From positions 1 to 17,203 of the forward strand of contig JBJTBH010000169.1 of NCBI GenBank assembly GCA_046091285.1: 17,203 nucleotides of DNA. Reading direction: 5' to 3'. Below are positions 6,190-12,430 of this stretch, piece after piece. This DNA is from CAIXOZ01 sp046091285 (lineage in GTDB: Bacteria; Cyanobacteriota; Cyanobacteriia; PCC-6307; Cyanobiaceae). A program made the translations under genes and the position numbers. The notes beneath the pieces are model-generated. The model searched no databases. It saw only the letters and a program-made list of their open reading frames with translations, and was not told where the DNA came from. Each line of letters opens with the position of its first letter. The first letter of the stretch is position 1.

Positions 6190-6660
6190 TCACTCCAGGT
6201 CGACCGATTCGAGCAGCATCCGGCAGCGCATCAACCGATCGGCATCGACGGCCCAGGCCACGATCTGGGAATGCCTGGCCTCCTCGTCATCCTGGAGCTC
6301 AGCCACAACGCCATCGTGGTATCCCTCCAGCTGTCGCACCAGGAACAACGCCAGTTGATGATCCTCGGCAGGATCGGTTTCCAGGCTTTCGAGCAGATCG
6401 AGCACCTGCTTCACCTTGGGGCTGAGCTGAAACTCAGGCTTCTCAGGGCGCACCGTCCTGCTGGCCTGCATCGTGAACAGGGCCTCCGGGCTGTTGGGTG
6501 TGCCCGCCTTGGTCATGGCGCCCTGATCGATGTCGACCATCTCCGGATGCACCCCCTCATCGGGATCGGCCGGCTCGCCCGCCTGGAAGCGGTAGCGGCC
6601 GCTGGCTCGCTCGGGTTCCCGCTCCGGTGGGGTGGCTGAGGGCTGGGATGGGTCGCTCAT
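6190..6660 (-). CDS. Conserved-looking hypothetical protein, 156 aa
   Basis: ATG at 6660 preceded by AGGAGG, an excellent Shine-Dalgarno that settles the start; the open frame upstream to 6966 is not needed. The first 50 residues are Pro/Glu-rich and probably disordered. The C-terminal half is helical and acidic, with KVKQVLDLLESLETDPAEDH, QLALFLVRQLEGYHDGVVAE and then EARHSQIVAWAVDADRLMRC. No membrane segment or signal peptide is visible. I recall this type of C-terminal helix block from picocyanobacterial hypothetical proteins, but no function is known to me. It is divergent from the antiporter gene and convergent with the MliC-like gene. Confidence 0.8.
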   Translation of the reverse strand: MSDPSQPSATPPEREPERASGRYRFQAGEPADPDEGVHPEMVDIDQGAMTKAGTPNSPEALFTMQASRTVRPEKPEFQLSPKVKQVLDLLESLETDPAEDHQLALFLVRQLEGYHDGVVAELQDDEEARHSQIVAWAVDADRLMRCRMLLESVDLE

Positions 6661-6712
6661 CAGACCTCCTGGTCGATCTCTCCACACTCGCGGATCATGG
6701 GCCCGGAGGCGA

Positions 6713-6789
6713 GGGGGGGAAAGCCCCCCCGGACTGATCGGGGTCCCCATCAACCGATCCTCGAGAGGCGTTGTCGCCGGATGACAACG
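6713..6789. promoter_or_regulatory. Divergent intergenic region with two hairpins
   Basis: The 169 bp between two divergent starts (6660 and 6830) contain two perfect inverted repeats. G7-AAAG-C7 lies at 6713-6730, and CGTTGTC-gccggat-GACAACG at 6769-6789. The first has no T-run. The second ends 40 bp before the antiporter GTG and could be an operator or a leader hairpin that hinders weak initiation. Promoter boxes are not clear. Confidence 0.35.
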
Positions 6790-6829
6790 GACGTCACCAG
6801 AGTGGGCGCTGCACCGCTGCATCACCGGC

Positions 6830-8077
6830 GTGGGTTCCTCGCTGCTCTCGATCCTGTTGCTGTTGATGGTGGGCGTGCTCGCGGCCAGGATCACCGCGGG
6901 CCGCCTGTCCCGCTGGGCGGTGCCGGCGATTGTGCTCGAGCTCCTGGTCGGCTTTGCGATCGGCAACAGCCTGCTGCCCTTCGATCGCCTTCAGCCCCTC
7001 TCGGGTCTGATGGAACTCGGGGTGCTCAGTCTCTTCTTCATGGTGGGGCTTGAGGTGCGCGATGGCCTGCGCCGTTCACGCGGCGCAGCCGTGGTGCGAA
7101 CGGTGCTGCTCTCCGCCCTGACCCCTCTGTTGGCCTCCTGGCCGCTGCAGCAGATCTTCGGTCTTTCCGCTGGCACCACCCTGCTCTGCGTCGCCATGCT
7201 CAGTGCCACCGGGACGGGAGTAACCCTGCGGACGCTGGCCCAGGCTGAGGCGCTCGGCACCCCCTCCGGCCAGCTGCTGGTTGGCGTCTCCGTTCTTGAT
7301 GATCTGCCGGCGATCGCCCTGCTCTCAGCGGCGATGATGCTGGGCTTGGGCGATGGTTCTGAAGCGCTGGTCGGGCTCGGCAGTGGGCACCTTCCGCTAC
7401 CCATCGGATTGCCTCTGGGCCTGCTGCTGGGAGCGATCAGCCTTCGTGTCAGTCGTTGGTGGCACCAGCGGCACGGCCCCTGGACTCCGGGGGCACTCGG
7501 CATTCTGCTGATGCTGATCGGCAGCAGCTGGCTGGGGGAAGTCACCGGGCTGACGAGCCTGCTGGGGGCCCTCTGGGGAGGTGTTCTTGTCAGTCGACTG
7601 ACCACAGCCACCGAAACGCCAACCGCTGCGTCGCGCTCTGGAGGCGACGCGACGCAAGCGATGCAACGGCATCTGTCCCTGGCCTGGGAGGTCTTCCTGC
7701 CGCTGTATTTCATTGGTGTCGGCCAGAGGATCGATGCCACCACACTGCGGGACCCTCAGGCCTGGTGGCTGGCTCTGGTGATGATCATCCTGGGGGTGAT
7801 CTGCAAACTGATCTGCGGATTCGGAATCAACCGGCGGGATCGGATCGCCGGAGTCGATCGCTGGGTGGTGGTGTTTGGCTTGATCCCACGGGGTCTTCCC
7901 GGTCTGGTGTTCGCTTCCACCGCTCTGGAAGCCGGACTGATTTCCAGAACGGTGTTCTCTTCCCTGGTGCTGATGGTGACGGCCACGACGGTGATCGGCC
8001 TGCTGCTTCTGGGACGGAGGCTGCAGGAGCTCCATACGACCGGAAGCCTGCATTCAGCGCCTGGAACGCTCCGTTGA
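6830..8077 (+). CDS. CPA2-family cation/proton antiporter, 415 aa
   Basis: Integral membrane Na+(K+)/H+ antiporter of the CPA2 (Kef/GerN/NapA-like) group. About twelve hydrophobic segments span the whole length. Diagnostic blocks are LMELGVLSLFFMVGLEVRDG in the early helices, SATGTGVTLRTLAQAEALGT, then GVSVLDDLPAIALLSA with the paired Asp ion-binding motif, and GLIPRGLPGLVFASTALEAG near the end. There is no C-terminal TrkA_N domain, so it is not a full Kef channel. It probably serves pH and salt homeostasis, in plasma or thylakoid membrane. The only usable start is GTG 6830, with no clear Shine-Dalgarno; an in-frame TGA at 6782 blocks extension. It ends 131 bp before the convergent hsp20 stop. 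Confidence 0.9.
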   Translation: MGSSLLSILLLLMVGVLAARITAGRLSRWAVPAIVLELLVGFAIGNSLLPFDRLQPLSGLMELGVLSLFFMVGLEVRDGLRRSRGAAVVRTVLLSALTPLLASWPLQQIFGLSAGTTLLCVAMLSATGTGVTLRTLAQAEALGTPSGQLLVGVSVLDDLPAIALLSAAMMLGLGDGSEALVGLGSGHLPLPIGLPLGLLLGAISLRVSRWWHQRHGPWTPGALGILLMLIGSSWLGEVTGLTSLLGALWGGVLVSRLTTATETPTAASRSGGDATQAMQRHLSLAWEVFLPLYFIGVGQRIDATTLRDPQAWWLALVMIILGVICKLICGFGINRRDRIAGVDRWVVVFGLIPRGLPGLVFASTALEAGLISRTVFSSLVLMVTATTVIGLLLLGRRLQELHTTGSLHSAPGTLR

Positions 8078-8125
8078 ACCGCGGTGCCGGACGCGGCTTC
8101 AGCGGCCTGGATGGAACGCGGAAAA

Positions 8126-8147
8126 CTCCCTGGCCTGAGCCAGGGAG
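8126..8147 (-). terminator. Intrinsic terminator between antiporter and hsp20
   Basis: Perfect 9-bp stem CTCCCTGGC/GCCAGGGAG around a 4-nt loop. On the minus strand the stem is followed by TTTTC, so it best serves hsp20 (minus). The plus direction has no T-run but the stem may still slow transcription from the antiporter. Confidence 0.75.
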
Positions 8148-8208
8148 CGCTGTCTGGTGTGAGAGATCAGCCATGCCCTTGCCGAATGGAGAGCTCCTGA
8201 CGGGAGGC

Positions 8209-8640
8209 TCAATCGAGCGCAAGGGTCACCGGAACACTGGTGCGGGTGTTGGCCTTGACAGCCCTGATCCGCAGCAGCCCATCGCGATAACTGGCCTGAA
8301 GCTGATCGCGATCGATGGTGGTGGGGAAGCGGAAGCTGCGGTTCCAGCTGCCGTAACGGAATTCACTCATCAATGTGACCGGCTGAGACTGATCGTTGTT
8401 CTGCAGATCGGACAGGCTGGAGGCGGGACGATGCGCTTCGATCGACAGGGTGCGATCCGTGGCATTGACCTGAAGGCTGGTTCGGTCGATGCCGGGAAGT
8501 TCGACAAGCACCTCAAAAGACTCGCCATGATCGATGATCTCGGCGACAGGAACCCGCTCGGAACTGAGGCGTTGCTGCTGAAGTTGCTGATCAAGGCGAT
8601 CAAACAATTCGAAGGCAGAAGCGGTGCGAAGCGTGCGCAT
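8209..8640 (-). CDS. Small heat-shock protein Hsp20 (alpha-crystallin family), 143 aa
   Basis: ATP-independent holdase chaperone that forms oligomers and protects thylakoid and soluble proteins in heat and light stress. The start MRTLRTASAFELFDRLDQQL is the usual short N-terminal arm. The alpha-crystallin domain (about residues 35-140) shows PVAEIIDHGESFEVLVELPG, then LQVNATDRTLSIEAHR, FRYGSWNRSFRFPTTIDRDQ and ASYRDGLLRIRA, all characteristic (the A-x-x-x-n-G-L motif is ASYRDGLL). The C-terminal VPVTL may act as the I-x-I-type anchor. ATG 8640 is chosen over the open frame to 8847 because conserved sequence begins there. No CIRCE element is visible upstream. It is divergent from the repeat-containing secreted protein at 8911. 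Confidence 0.93.
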   Translation of the reverse strand: MRTLRTASAFELFDRLDQQLQQQRLSSERVPVAEIIDHGESFEVLVELPGIDRTSLQVNATDRTLSIEAHRPASSLSDLQNNDQSQPVTLMSEFRYGSWNRSFRFPTTIDRDQLQASYRDGLLRIRAVKANTRTSVPVTLALD

Positions 8641-8910
8641 GAGGATGAACGGATCAGGACACTGGGGAGGTCGTTCGCCTCCGTGAGATGACTGTTGCAG
8701 CAACGGATGATGGCTCGTGCGAGGCAAACCGCCCCCGTCGATTCGGTCCTCACGACAAGGTTCGGTGCTCCAGCCGATGGAGGCGGAGAACCGACCCGAA
8801 CCCTCGTCCTGGACGTCATCCACCGGAACCGAGCAGGGACGTTGCAAAGACGTTCACGCCGACATTCAGGATCCTCCTGGCTAAGAGAAGGATGTGCTGC
8901 TGATCCCCCC

Positions 8911-9705
8911 ATGAGTTCCTCACTGTCTGGACGTCGCTGTCGGCCGTTGATCGCGATCGTGACGGCCCTGAGCCTCGGCTCCGGGCTGCTGGTCACCGCA
9001 CCGCAGGCCGCCCATGCCCAGGGACGCGGTCGCGCCGGAGTGGGCACCAGAGCTCCGGCAGGGCCTGGCGTCAGACCTGGGGTTGGTGTGGGAGCTCCGG
9101 GCGCTGGGATCAGACCTGGGGTTGGTGTGGGAGCACCAGGTGCTGGGATCAGGCCTGGGGTTGGCGTGGGAGCACCAAGTGCTGGGATCAGGCCTGGGGT
9201 TGGTGTGGGAGCACCGGGTGCTGGGATCAGGCCTGGGGTTGGTGTGGGAGCACCGGGTGTTGGCGTCAGGCCTGGGGTTGGCGTCGGTGCCCCCGGAACC
9301 TGGAACCGGAACTGGGTGCATGGTGGCTACTGGACCAACCGGCCCTGGACAACGGGCTGGTACCGGGTCAACCCTGTGAGCTGGGGCTGGTGGGGATCAC
9401 GGTCCGTGGCCTGGGGCCTGACCAGCCTGGCGACGGCAGCCGTGATCACCAGCCTGGTGAATGCCTCGGCCCAGCAGCAATCCACGGTGATCGTGGTACC
9501 GGACACCACGATCCAGCTCGACTACAGCACCGTTCAGGCTGTCCCACCTCATAGCGCCAGCTTCCTTTACGCCACCGCCAGCGACAGCTATCAGAGCGCG
9601 CTGGTGGACTGCAATCAGGGTCTGTTCAATGGGCAGGCGCCGGGGTCCGCCAGCCAGGCTCAGGTGTTGAATGCCGTCTGTCAGATCGCCTACGGCTCCA
9701 CCTGA
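8911..9705 (+). CDS. Secreted protein with elastin-like PGVGVGAP repeats, 264 aa
   Basis: An N-terminal signal peptide (Arg-rich start, core IAIVTALSLGSGLLVTA, AHA cleavage site near residue 36) is followed by a Gly/Pro/Arg linker. Then come six tandem 13-residue units RPGVGVGAPGAGI (residues 55-132), resembling elastin VPGVG repeats and likely flexible. The mature C-terminal part is different: Trp/Tyr-rich WNRNWVHGGYWTNRPW, a hydrophobic segment LTSLATAAVITSLVNASA, and a tail with two Cys (DCNQGLF and AVCQIAYGST) that may form a disulfide. The family type (signal peptide, low-complexity repeat, Trp/Tyr block) is familiar in cyanobacteria, but I know no function; a cell-surface or periplasmic structural role is inference. 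I start at ATG 8911, where the signal peptide begins; the open frame back to 8695 is not protein-like. Confidence 0.82.
   Translation: MSSSLSGRRCRPLIAIVTALSLGSGLLVTAPQAAHAQGRGRAGVGTRAPAGPGVRPGVGVGAPGAGIRPGVGVGAPGAGIRPGVGVGAPSAGIRPGVGVGAPGAGIRPGVGVGAPGVGVRPGVGVGAPGTWNRNWVHGGYWTNRPWTTGWYRVNPVSWGWWGSRSVAWGLTSLATAAVITSLVNASAQQQSTVIVVPDTTIQLDYSTVQAVPPHSASFLYATASDSYQSALVDCNQGLFNGQAPGSASQAQVLNAVCQIAYGST
9073..9306 (+). repeat. 39-bp minisatellite, six in-frame units
   Basis: Six exact-length 39-bp units start at 9073, 9112, 9151, 9190, 9229 and 9268, each beginning AGA/AGG CCT GGG GTT GG. The first four are nearly identical and the last diverges at its end. The length is a multiple of three, so copy-number change keeps the reading frame. 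It lies within the secreted-protein gene. Confidence 0.93.
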
Positions 9706-9805
9706 ACGCCCGCAGGCCCCCTGCCGCAGCGATGCCGCAGATTCTCCATCGGCTCCCTGAGCCTCGGGAAGGTCCCTAGGAGAGAAGCAGTCGCCCCCGT
9801 TTTCG

Positions 9806-10006
9806 ATGGCACCCACCTCTCCCGCCGATGTCGATCTTCAGCGCTCGATGGCCCTGCAGGCCGGCATCCATCTGATTTCGATGGCTGCCAAGGCTCTGCT
9901 GGTCCTCCGTGGCGCCGTTCTGCTGGGTGAGGTCGTGGCTGGTCCCGGTCGCCAGATGATCAGCCACGGCCACCGCTGTGAAACCAGCGGCAGCGAACCG
10001 TCCTGA
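9806..10006 (+). CDS. Small hypothetical protein, 66 aa
   Basis: ATG 9806 to TGA 10006. The peptide has an acidic N terminus, then an amphipathic to hydrophobic middle (MALQAGIHLISMAAKALLVL and RGAVLLGEVVAG) and a polar His/Ser-rich end. Codon third positions are mostly G or C, like nearby real genes, and the opposite-strand open frame ends differently. The Shine-Dalgarno is poor (AGGAGAG lies over 20 bp away). No family recognised. It is convergent with the secreted protein gene on the other strand (12 bp between stops). Confidence 0.5.
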   Translation: MAPTSPADVDLQRSMALQAGIHLISMAAKALLVLRGAVLLGEVVAGPGRQMISHGHRCETSGSEPS

Positions 10007-10017
10007 TCGCGCTCCCC

Positions 10018-10461
10018 TCAGGGTCGCTCCTGGGGAAGGGGCTCCTCCAGGGAAGGACCGAAGGACAGCCCCCCGGCGGCGGGTCGGAACCAGGAGCTGG
10101 ATGAACCATCCCGATCAAGCCAGGCCGTGACCTTCTGACCCTGCCTGAGGACTGGCAGCGGGCTGGGACCGACCCAGCCCTGGCGATGCCAGATCGGCAG
10201 ATCGTAGCGCAGGCCGATGATCTGCCCCTGCCGCAGCGATCGAGGGGCCGCCTGTCGTTTCACATCCAGCACCCGGGCCTGCACCGTCAGCTCCTTCCGG
10301 CTGCGCAGCGTGCTGACCACCCGCAGCACCACCACCACCTCGGCCCGACGTTGCTGGTCGGCATAGACGAAGGGCGGGAGCTCAGCCTGAACCGGTGCCG
10401 TCGCCAGCAAGGCTGCCGTCAACCCTGAGGCGACGGTGGTGATGCGTACCAGCGGCTTCAT
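10018..10461 (-). CDS. Secreted hypothetical protein, 147 aa
   Basis: Signal peptide at residues 1-26 (MKPLVR, hydrophobic TTVASGLTAALLATAPV, cleavage after VQA). The mature protein reads as a compact beta-rich domain with PPFVYADQQRRAEVVVVLRV, LTVQARVLDVKRQ, RQGQIIGLRYDLP, VLRQGQKVTAWLDRDG and FRPAAGGLSFGPS. The alternation of strand-like segments suggests an OB- or SH3-like fold, but this is inference, and no enzyme motif is seen. Probably periplasmic. ATG 10461 is taken because the signal peptide begins there; the extra 23 upstream codons are polar and would spoil it. The type resembles cyanobacterial hypothetical periplasmic proteins. Confidence 0.75.
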   Translation of the reverse strand: MKPLVRITTVASGLTAALLATAPVQAELPPFVYADQQRRAEVVVVLRVVSTLRSRKELTVQARVLDVKRQAAPRSLRQGQIIGLRYDLPIWHRQGWVGPSPLPVLRQGQKVTAWLDRDGSSSSWFRPAAGGLSFGPSLEEPLPQERP

Positions 10462-10678
10462 CGCGCTCAGGATCCGGGCGGCCTCCTCACTCTGTAAGCG
10501 GCAACGCCTCCTGTCAGGGACTGCATCCATGAAATGTCTCCGCTGAGGCGCTGAAGCTTCTGGAGAAATCTCACAGATCGCTTCGGCATGTCAACAAAAG
10601 ACGCGCCAACCAGGGGTTTGCCGGTAAAGTACGAAGCCGCTGACAAGCCTCGGCCGGAGAAGGACTGAAGACCTGCCC

Positions 10679-11092
10679 ATGGGTACGCCGATCGATCGTG
10701 ACACCTTTCTGGCCAGGGCAACAGCTCGCTTCGGCAGTCATTATGACTACAGCGAGATCGTCTACAAAAGCTACAAAACACCGATCAAGATTCGTTGCAC
10801 GATTCATCCGGTGAAGATGGTTTCGATCACCCCTGAGCGTCATCTGCAAACCACCGGTGGATGCACGTTCTGCCTGAAGACCAGTCGCAGTCAGATTGTT
10901 CCCCTGGGCGATTCGCTGGCACGGATCAGCCGGGATCATGTGGACCCCAGGATTGAAACCTCCGTCGAACTCACAACCAGGACCGGGACGACAGACGACA
11001 GACGACAGACGACAGAGCCTGACATGTGCGCTGGGCGACACATGGAAGGTGATCGATCTGATGGCCACAGGCGTGAAATCGTGTTCCGATGA
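10679..11092 (+). CDS. DUF723-like zinc-ribbon protein, probably truncated or frameshifted
   Basis: Residues 9-65 match the pattern of small zinc-ribbon domains (DUF723-like) often found beside homing endonucleases and in phages: an FG-HYDYS start, a strand (PIKIRC), then the potential ligands C40, H43, H55, C62 and C65 in RCTIH...ERHLQTTGGCTFC. Such domains probably help DNA binding. After residue about 100 the protein dissolves into a repeat-encoded Thr/Asp/Arg run with no domain character, so the 3' part looks damaged. The 5' part is visibly AT-richer than its neighbours (for example TACAAAAGCTACAAAACACC), suggesting transfer. ATG 10679 has GGAGAAGG about 20 bp upstream. It has no partner nuclease in the window. 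Confidence 0.55.
   Translation: MGTPIDRDTFLARATARFGSHYDYSEIVYKSYKTPIKIRCTIHPVKMVSITPERHLQTTGGCTFCLKTSRSQIVPLGDSLARISRDHVDPRIETSVELTTRTGTTDDRRQTTEPDMCAGRHMEGDRSDGHRREIVFR
10988..11015 (+). repeat. Heptanucleotide tandem repeat (ACGACAG)4
   Basis: Four perfect copies of ACGACAG in tandem, inside the DUF723-like gene. Cyanobacteria are known for short tandemly repeated heptamers (STRR). One copy more or less shifts the reading frame of the host gene, because seven is not a multiple of three. Confidence 0.9.
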
Positions 11093-11122
11093 GAAGCCGC
11101 TATCTCTGGCAGACACAGATCG

Positions 11123-11341
11123 ATGCCAAGGCTGCTGACCCAGAAAGTCACCACGGAGATCCTGACGGCGCTTCTGCTTCAGGGGGTGATCGTGCTGGCG
11201 ATGACCCTGCTGATGCCGTGGATCGGCTGCACAGACTGGCGTCACGGTCAGGGTTCCGGCAGCCCTGGGCCGACAGGCTCCTGCCGCCACGGTGTTCCTG
11301 TGTTCTCCGATCCGGGCCAGGGCTCCTTAACCAGCACATAA
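11123..11341 (+). CDS. Possible small membrane peptide, 72 aa, upstream of pstS
   Basis: Weak candidate in the otherwise empty 303 bp between the zinc-ribbon gene and pstS. It starts MPRLLTQKVTTEILTALLLQ and continues with hydrophobic GVIVLAMTLLMPWI, which could be one membrane helix; the last 35 residues are Gly/Ser/Pro-rich without character. The open frame runs over the Pho box at 11326, which argues against its 3' half being real. There is no Shine-Dalgarno. Otherwise I see in 11093-11395 only the pstS promoter region. Confidence 0.25.
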   Translation: MPRLLTQKVTTEILTALLLQGVIVLAMTLLMPWIGCTDWRHGQGSGSPGPTGSCRHGVPVFSDPGQGSLTST

Positions 11342-11344
11342 CGA
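11326..11344 (+). promoter_or_regulatory. Pho box (SphR/PhoB site) of pstS
   Basis: CTTAACCA-GCA-CATAACGA: two direct 8-bp repeats separated by 3 bp. This is the layout of the cyanobacterial Pho box (CTTAACCT-type repeats at 11-bp periodicity). The first unit matches 7 of 8 positions and the second keeps C..AAC. It lies 51 bp before the pstS start, and TGCTAAC near 11362-11368 could be the -10 region. Phosphate-starvation induction by SphR is expected. Confidence 0.7.
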
Positions 11345-11395
11345 CCAGCCCACAGGCTGCCTGCTAACAAGGAGCAGAACCCATCAGGCTCATCC

Positions 11396-12376
11396 ATGAC
11401 CTTCGCCAAGAAGGCCCTGCTGCTCACGACTCTGGCCACCCTGGGAGCTGGCACTGTCGCATCAGCGGCTCCGACCCTCAATGGTGCAGGCGCCACCTTC
11501 CCGGCTCCCCTGTATCAGCGCTGGTTCGCCGAACTGGCTCAGTCCGACGACACCAAGGTCAACTACCAGGCCGTCGGTTCCGGCGCCGGCATCCGTCAGT
11601 TCATTGCCGGCACCGTGGATTTTGCCGCCAGCGATGAGCCGATCAAGGCCTCGGAAGCCGCGAAGGTCAAGCGTGGTGTGGTTCAGTTCCCGGCAGTCGG
11701 TGGCACGATCGCCATCGCTTACAACAAGCCGGGCTGCGATCTGAAGCTGACCCAGGATCAGCTGGCCAGCATCTTCCTTGGCAAGATCACGGATTGGAGT
11801 GCCCTGAAATGTGGTAAAGGCAAGATCACGGTGGCCCATCGTTCCGACGGCTCCGGAACCACCTTCGCCTTCACCAACTCTCTCTCCGCCTTCTCCTCCC
11901 AGTGGAAAACGAAGGTCGGCAGCGGCAAGAGCGTTCAGTGGCCGGTGGGTGTCGGCGGTAAAGGGAATGACGGGGTCGCCGCTGTCCTGAACAACACCCC
12001 GGGCTCAATCGGTTATGTCAACCAGAGCTTCGTCACCGGTGCTCTCAAGGCTGCGGCTCTTCAGAACAAGGCCGGAAACTTTGTCAAGCCCGGTTTCCGC
12101 AGCGGCAGCGCTGCACTCAACACCATCGTGCTCGACAGCAATCTTGCCGGTGAGGATTTCAATCCCGCCGGTGCCCAGAGCTATCCGATCACCACGCTGA
12201 CCTGGATCCTGGCGTACAAGAACGGCAACGGCCCCAAAGCCCGTGACCTGCGTGAAGTCTTCCACTTCATGCTTAACAACAAGGCGCAGGGCCTGGCCGA
12301 TAATCTCGGGTATGTGCCCCTTCGTGGTGACATCCTCAGCAAGGCCAAAGCCGCTGCCGCCAACGTCAGCCGCTGA
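11396..12376 (+). CDS. pstS: Periplasmic phosphate-binding protein PstS, 326 aa
   Basis: High-affinity phosphate-binding subunit of the Pst ABC transporter, acting in the periplasm. The signal peptide is residues 1-24 (KKALLLTTLATLGAGTVASA, no lipobox Cys). Mature blocks are typical: LNGAGATFPAPLYQRWF, VGSGAGIRQFIAGTVDFAAS then DEPI, FPAVGGTIAIAYN, LTQDQLASIFLGKITDWSAL, and HRSDGSGTTFAFTNSLSAFS, where the phosphate-contacting Ser, Asp, Arg and SGTT residues lie. Full family length. AAGGAG lies about 20 bp before ATG 11396, somewhat far. The other pst genes (pstC, pstA, pstB) are absent, common for picocyanobacterial pstS copies, so it stands alone under its own Pho box. A hairpin terminator follows at 12444. 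Confidence 0.95.
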   Translation: MTFAKKALLLTTLATLGAGTVASAAPTLNGAGATFPAPLYQRWFAELAQSDDTKVNYQAVGSGAGIRQFIAGTVDFAASDEPIKASEAAKVKRGVVQFPAVGGTIAIAYNKPGCDLKLTQDQLASIFLGKITDWSALKCGKGKITVAHRSDGSGTTFAFTNSLSAFSSQWKTKVGSGKSVQWPVGVGGKGNDGVAAVLNNTPGSIGYVNQSFVTGALKAAALQNKAGNFVKPGFRSGSAALNTIVLDSNLAGEDFNPAGAQSYPITTLTWILAYKNGNGPKARDLREVFHFMLNNKAQGLADNLGYVPLRGDILSKAKAAAANVSR

Positions 12377-12424
12377 TCTCAACAGCTGATTTCAGCCACT
12401 GATTTCAGCCACTGATCTCAACAG
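12373..12424. repeat. Four 13-bp repeats, arranged A-B-B-A
   Basis: CTGATCTCAACAG, CTGATTTCAGCCA, CTGATTTCAGCCA and CTGATCTCAACAG lie in tandem, beginning at the last bases of pstS. The outer pair and the inner pair are each identical. The block fills nearly the whole gap between the convergent pstS and hypE stops. Its role is unknown; it probably arose by local duplication. Confidence 0.85.
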
Positions 12425-12430
12425 AGAATC

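Noticed and set aside
5403..6425. 340-aa plus-strand frame
   Set aside because: It runs through DUF393, the MliC-like gene and the 156-aa gene out of frame and is Arg/Pro-rich low complexity.
7456..8691. 411-aa plus-strand frame over antiporter end and hsp20
   Set aside because: Conflicts with the antiporter and Hsp20 coding frames and with the terminator between them.
8695..8910. N-terminal extension of the repeat-containing secreted protein
   Set aside because: The extra 72 codons are Arg-rich and would hide the evident signal peptide that begins at 8911.
8641..8910. CIRCE or other heat-shock operator upstream of hsp20
   Set aside because: I looked for TTAGCACTC-N9-GAGTGCTAA and found nothing close; no specific operator can be supported.
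9073..9306. 39-bp repeats as a CRISPR array
   Set aside because: Units are directly adjacent with no spacers and stay in frame within a secreted-protein gene.
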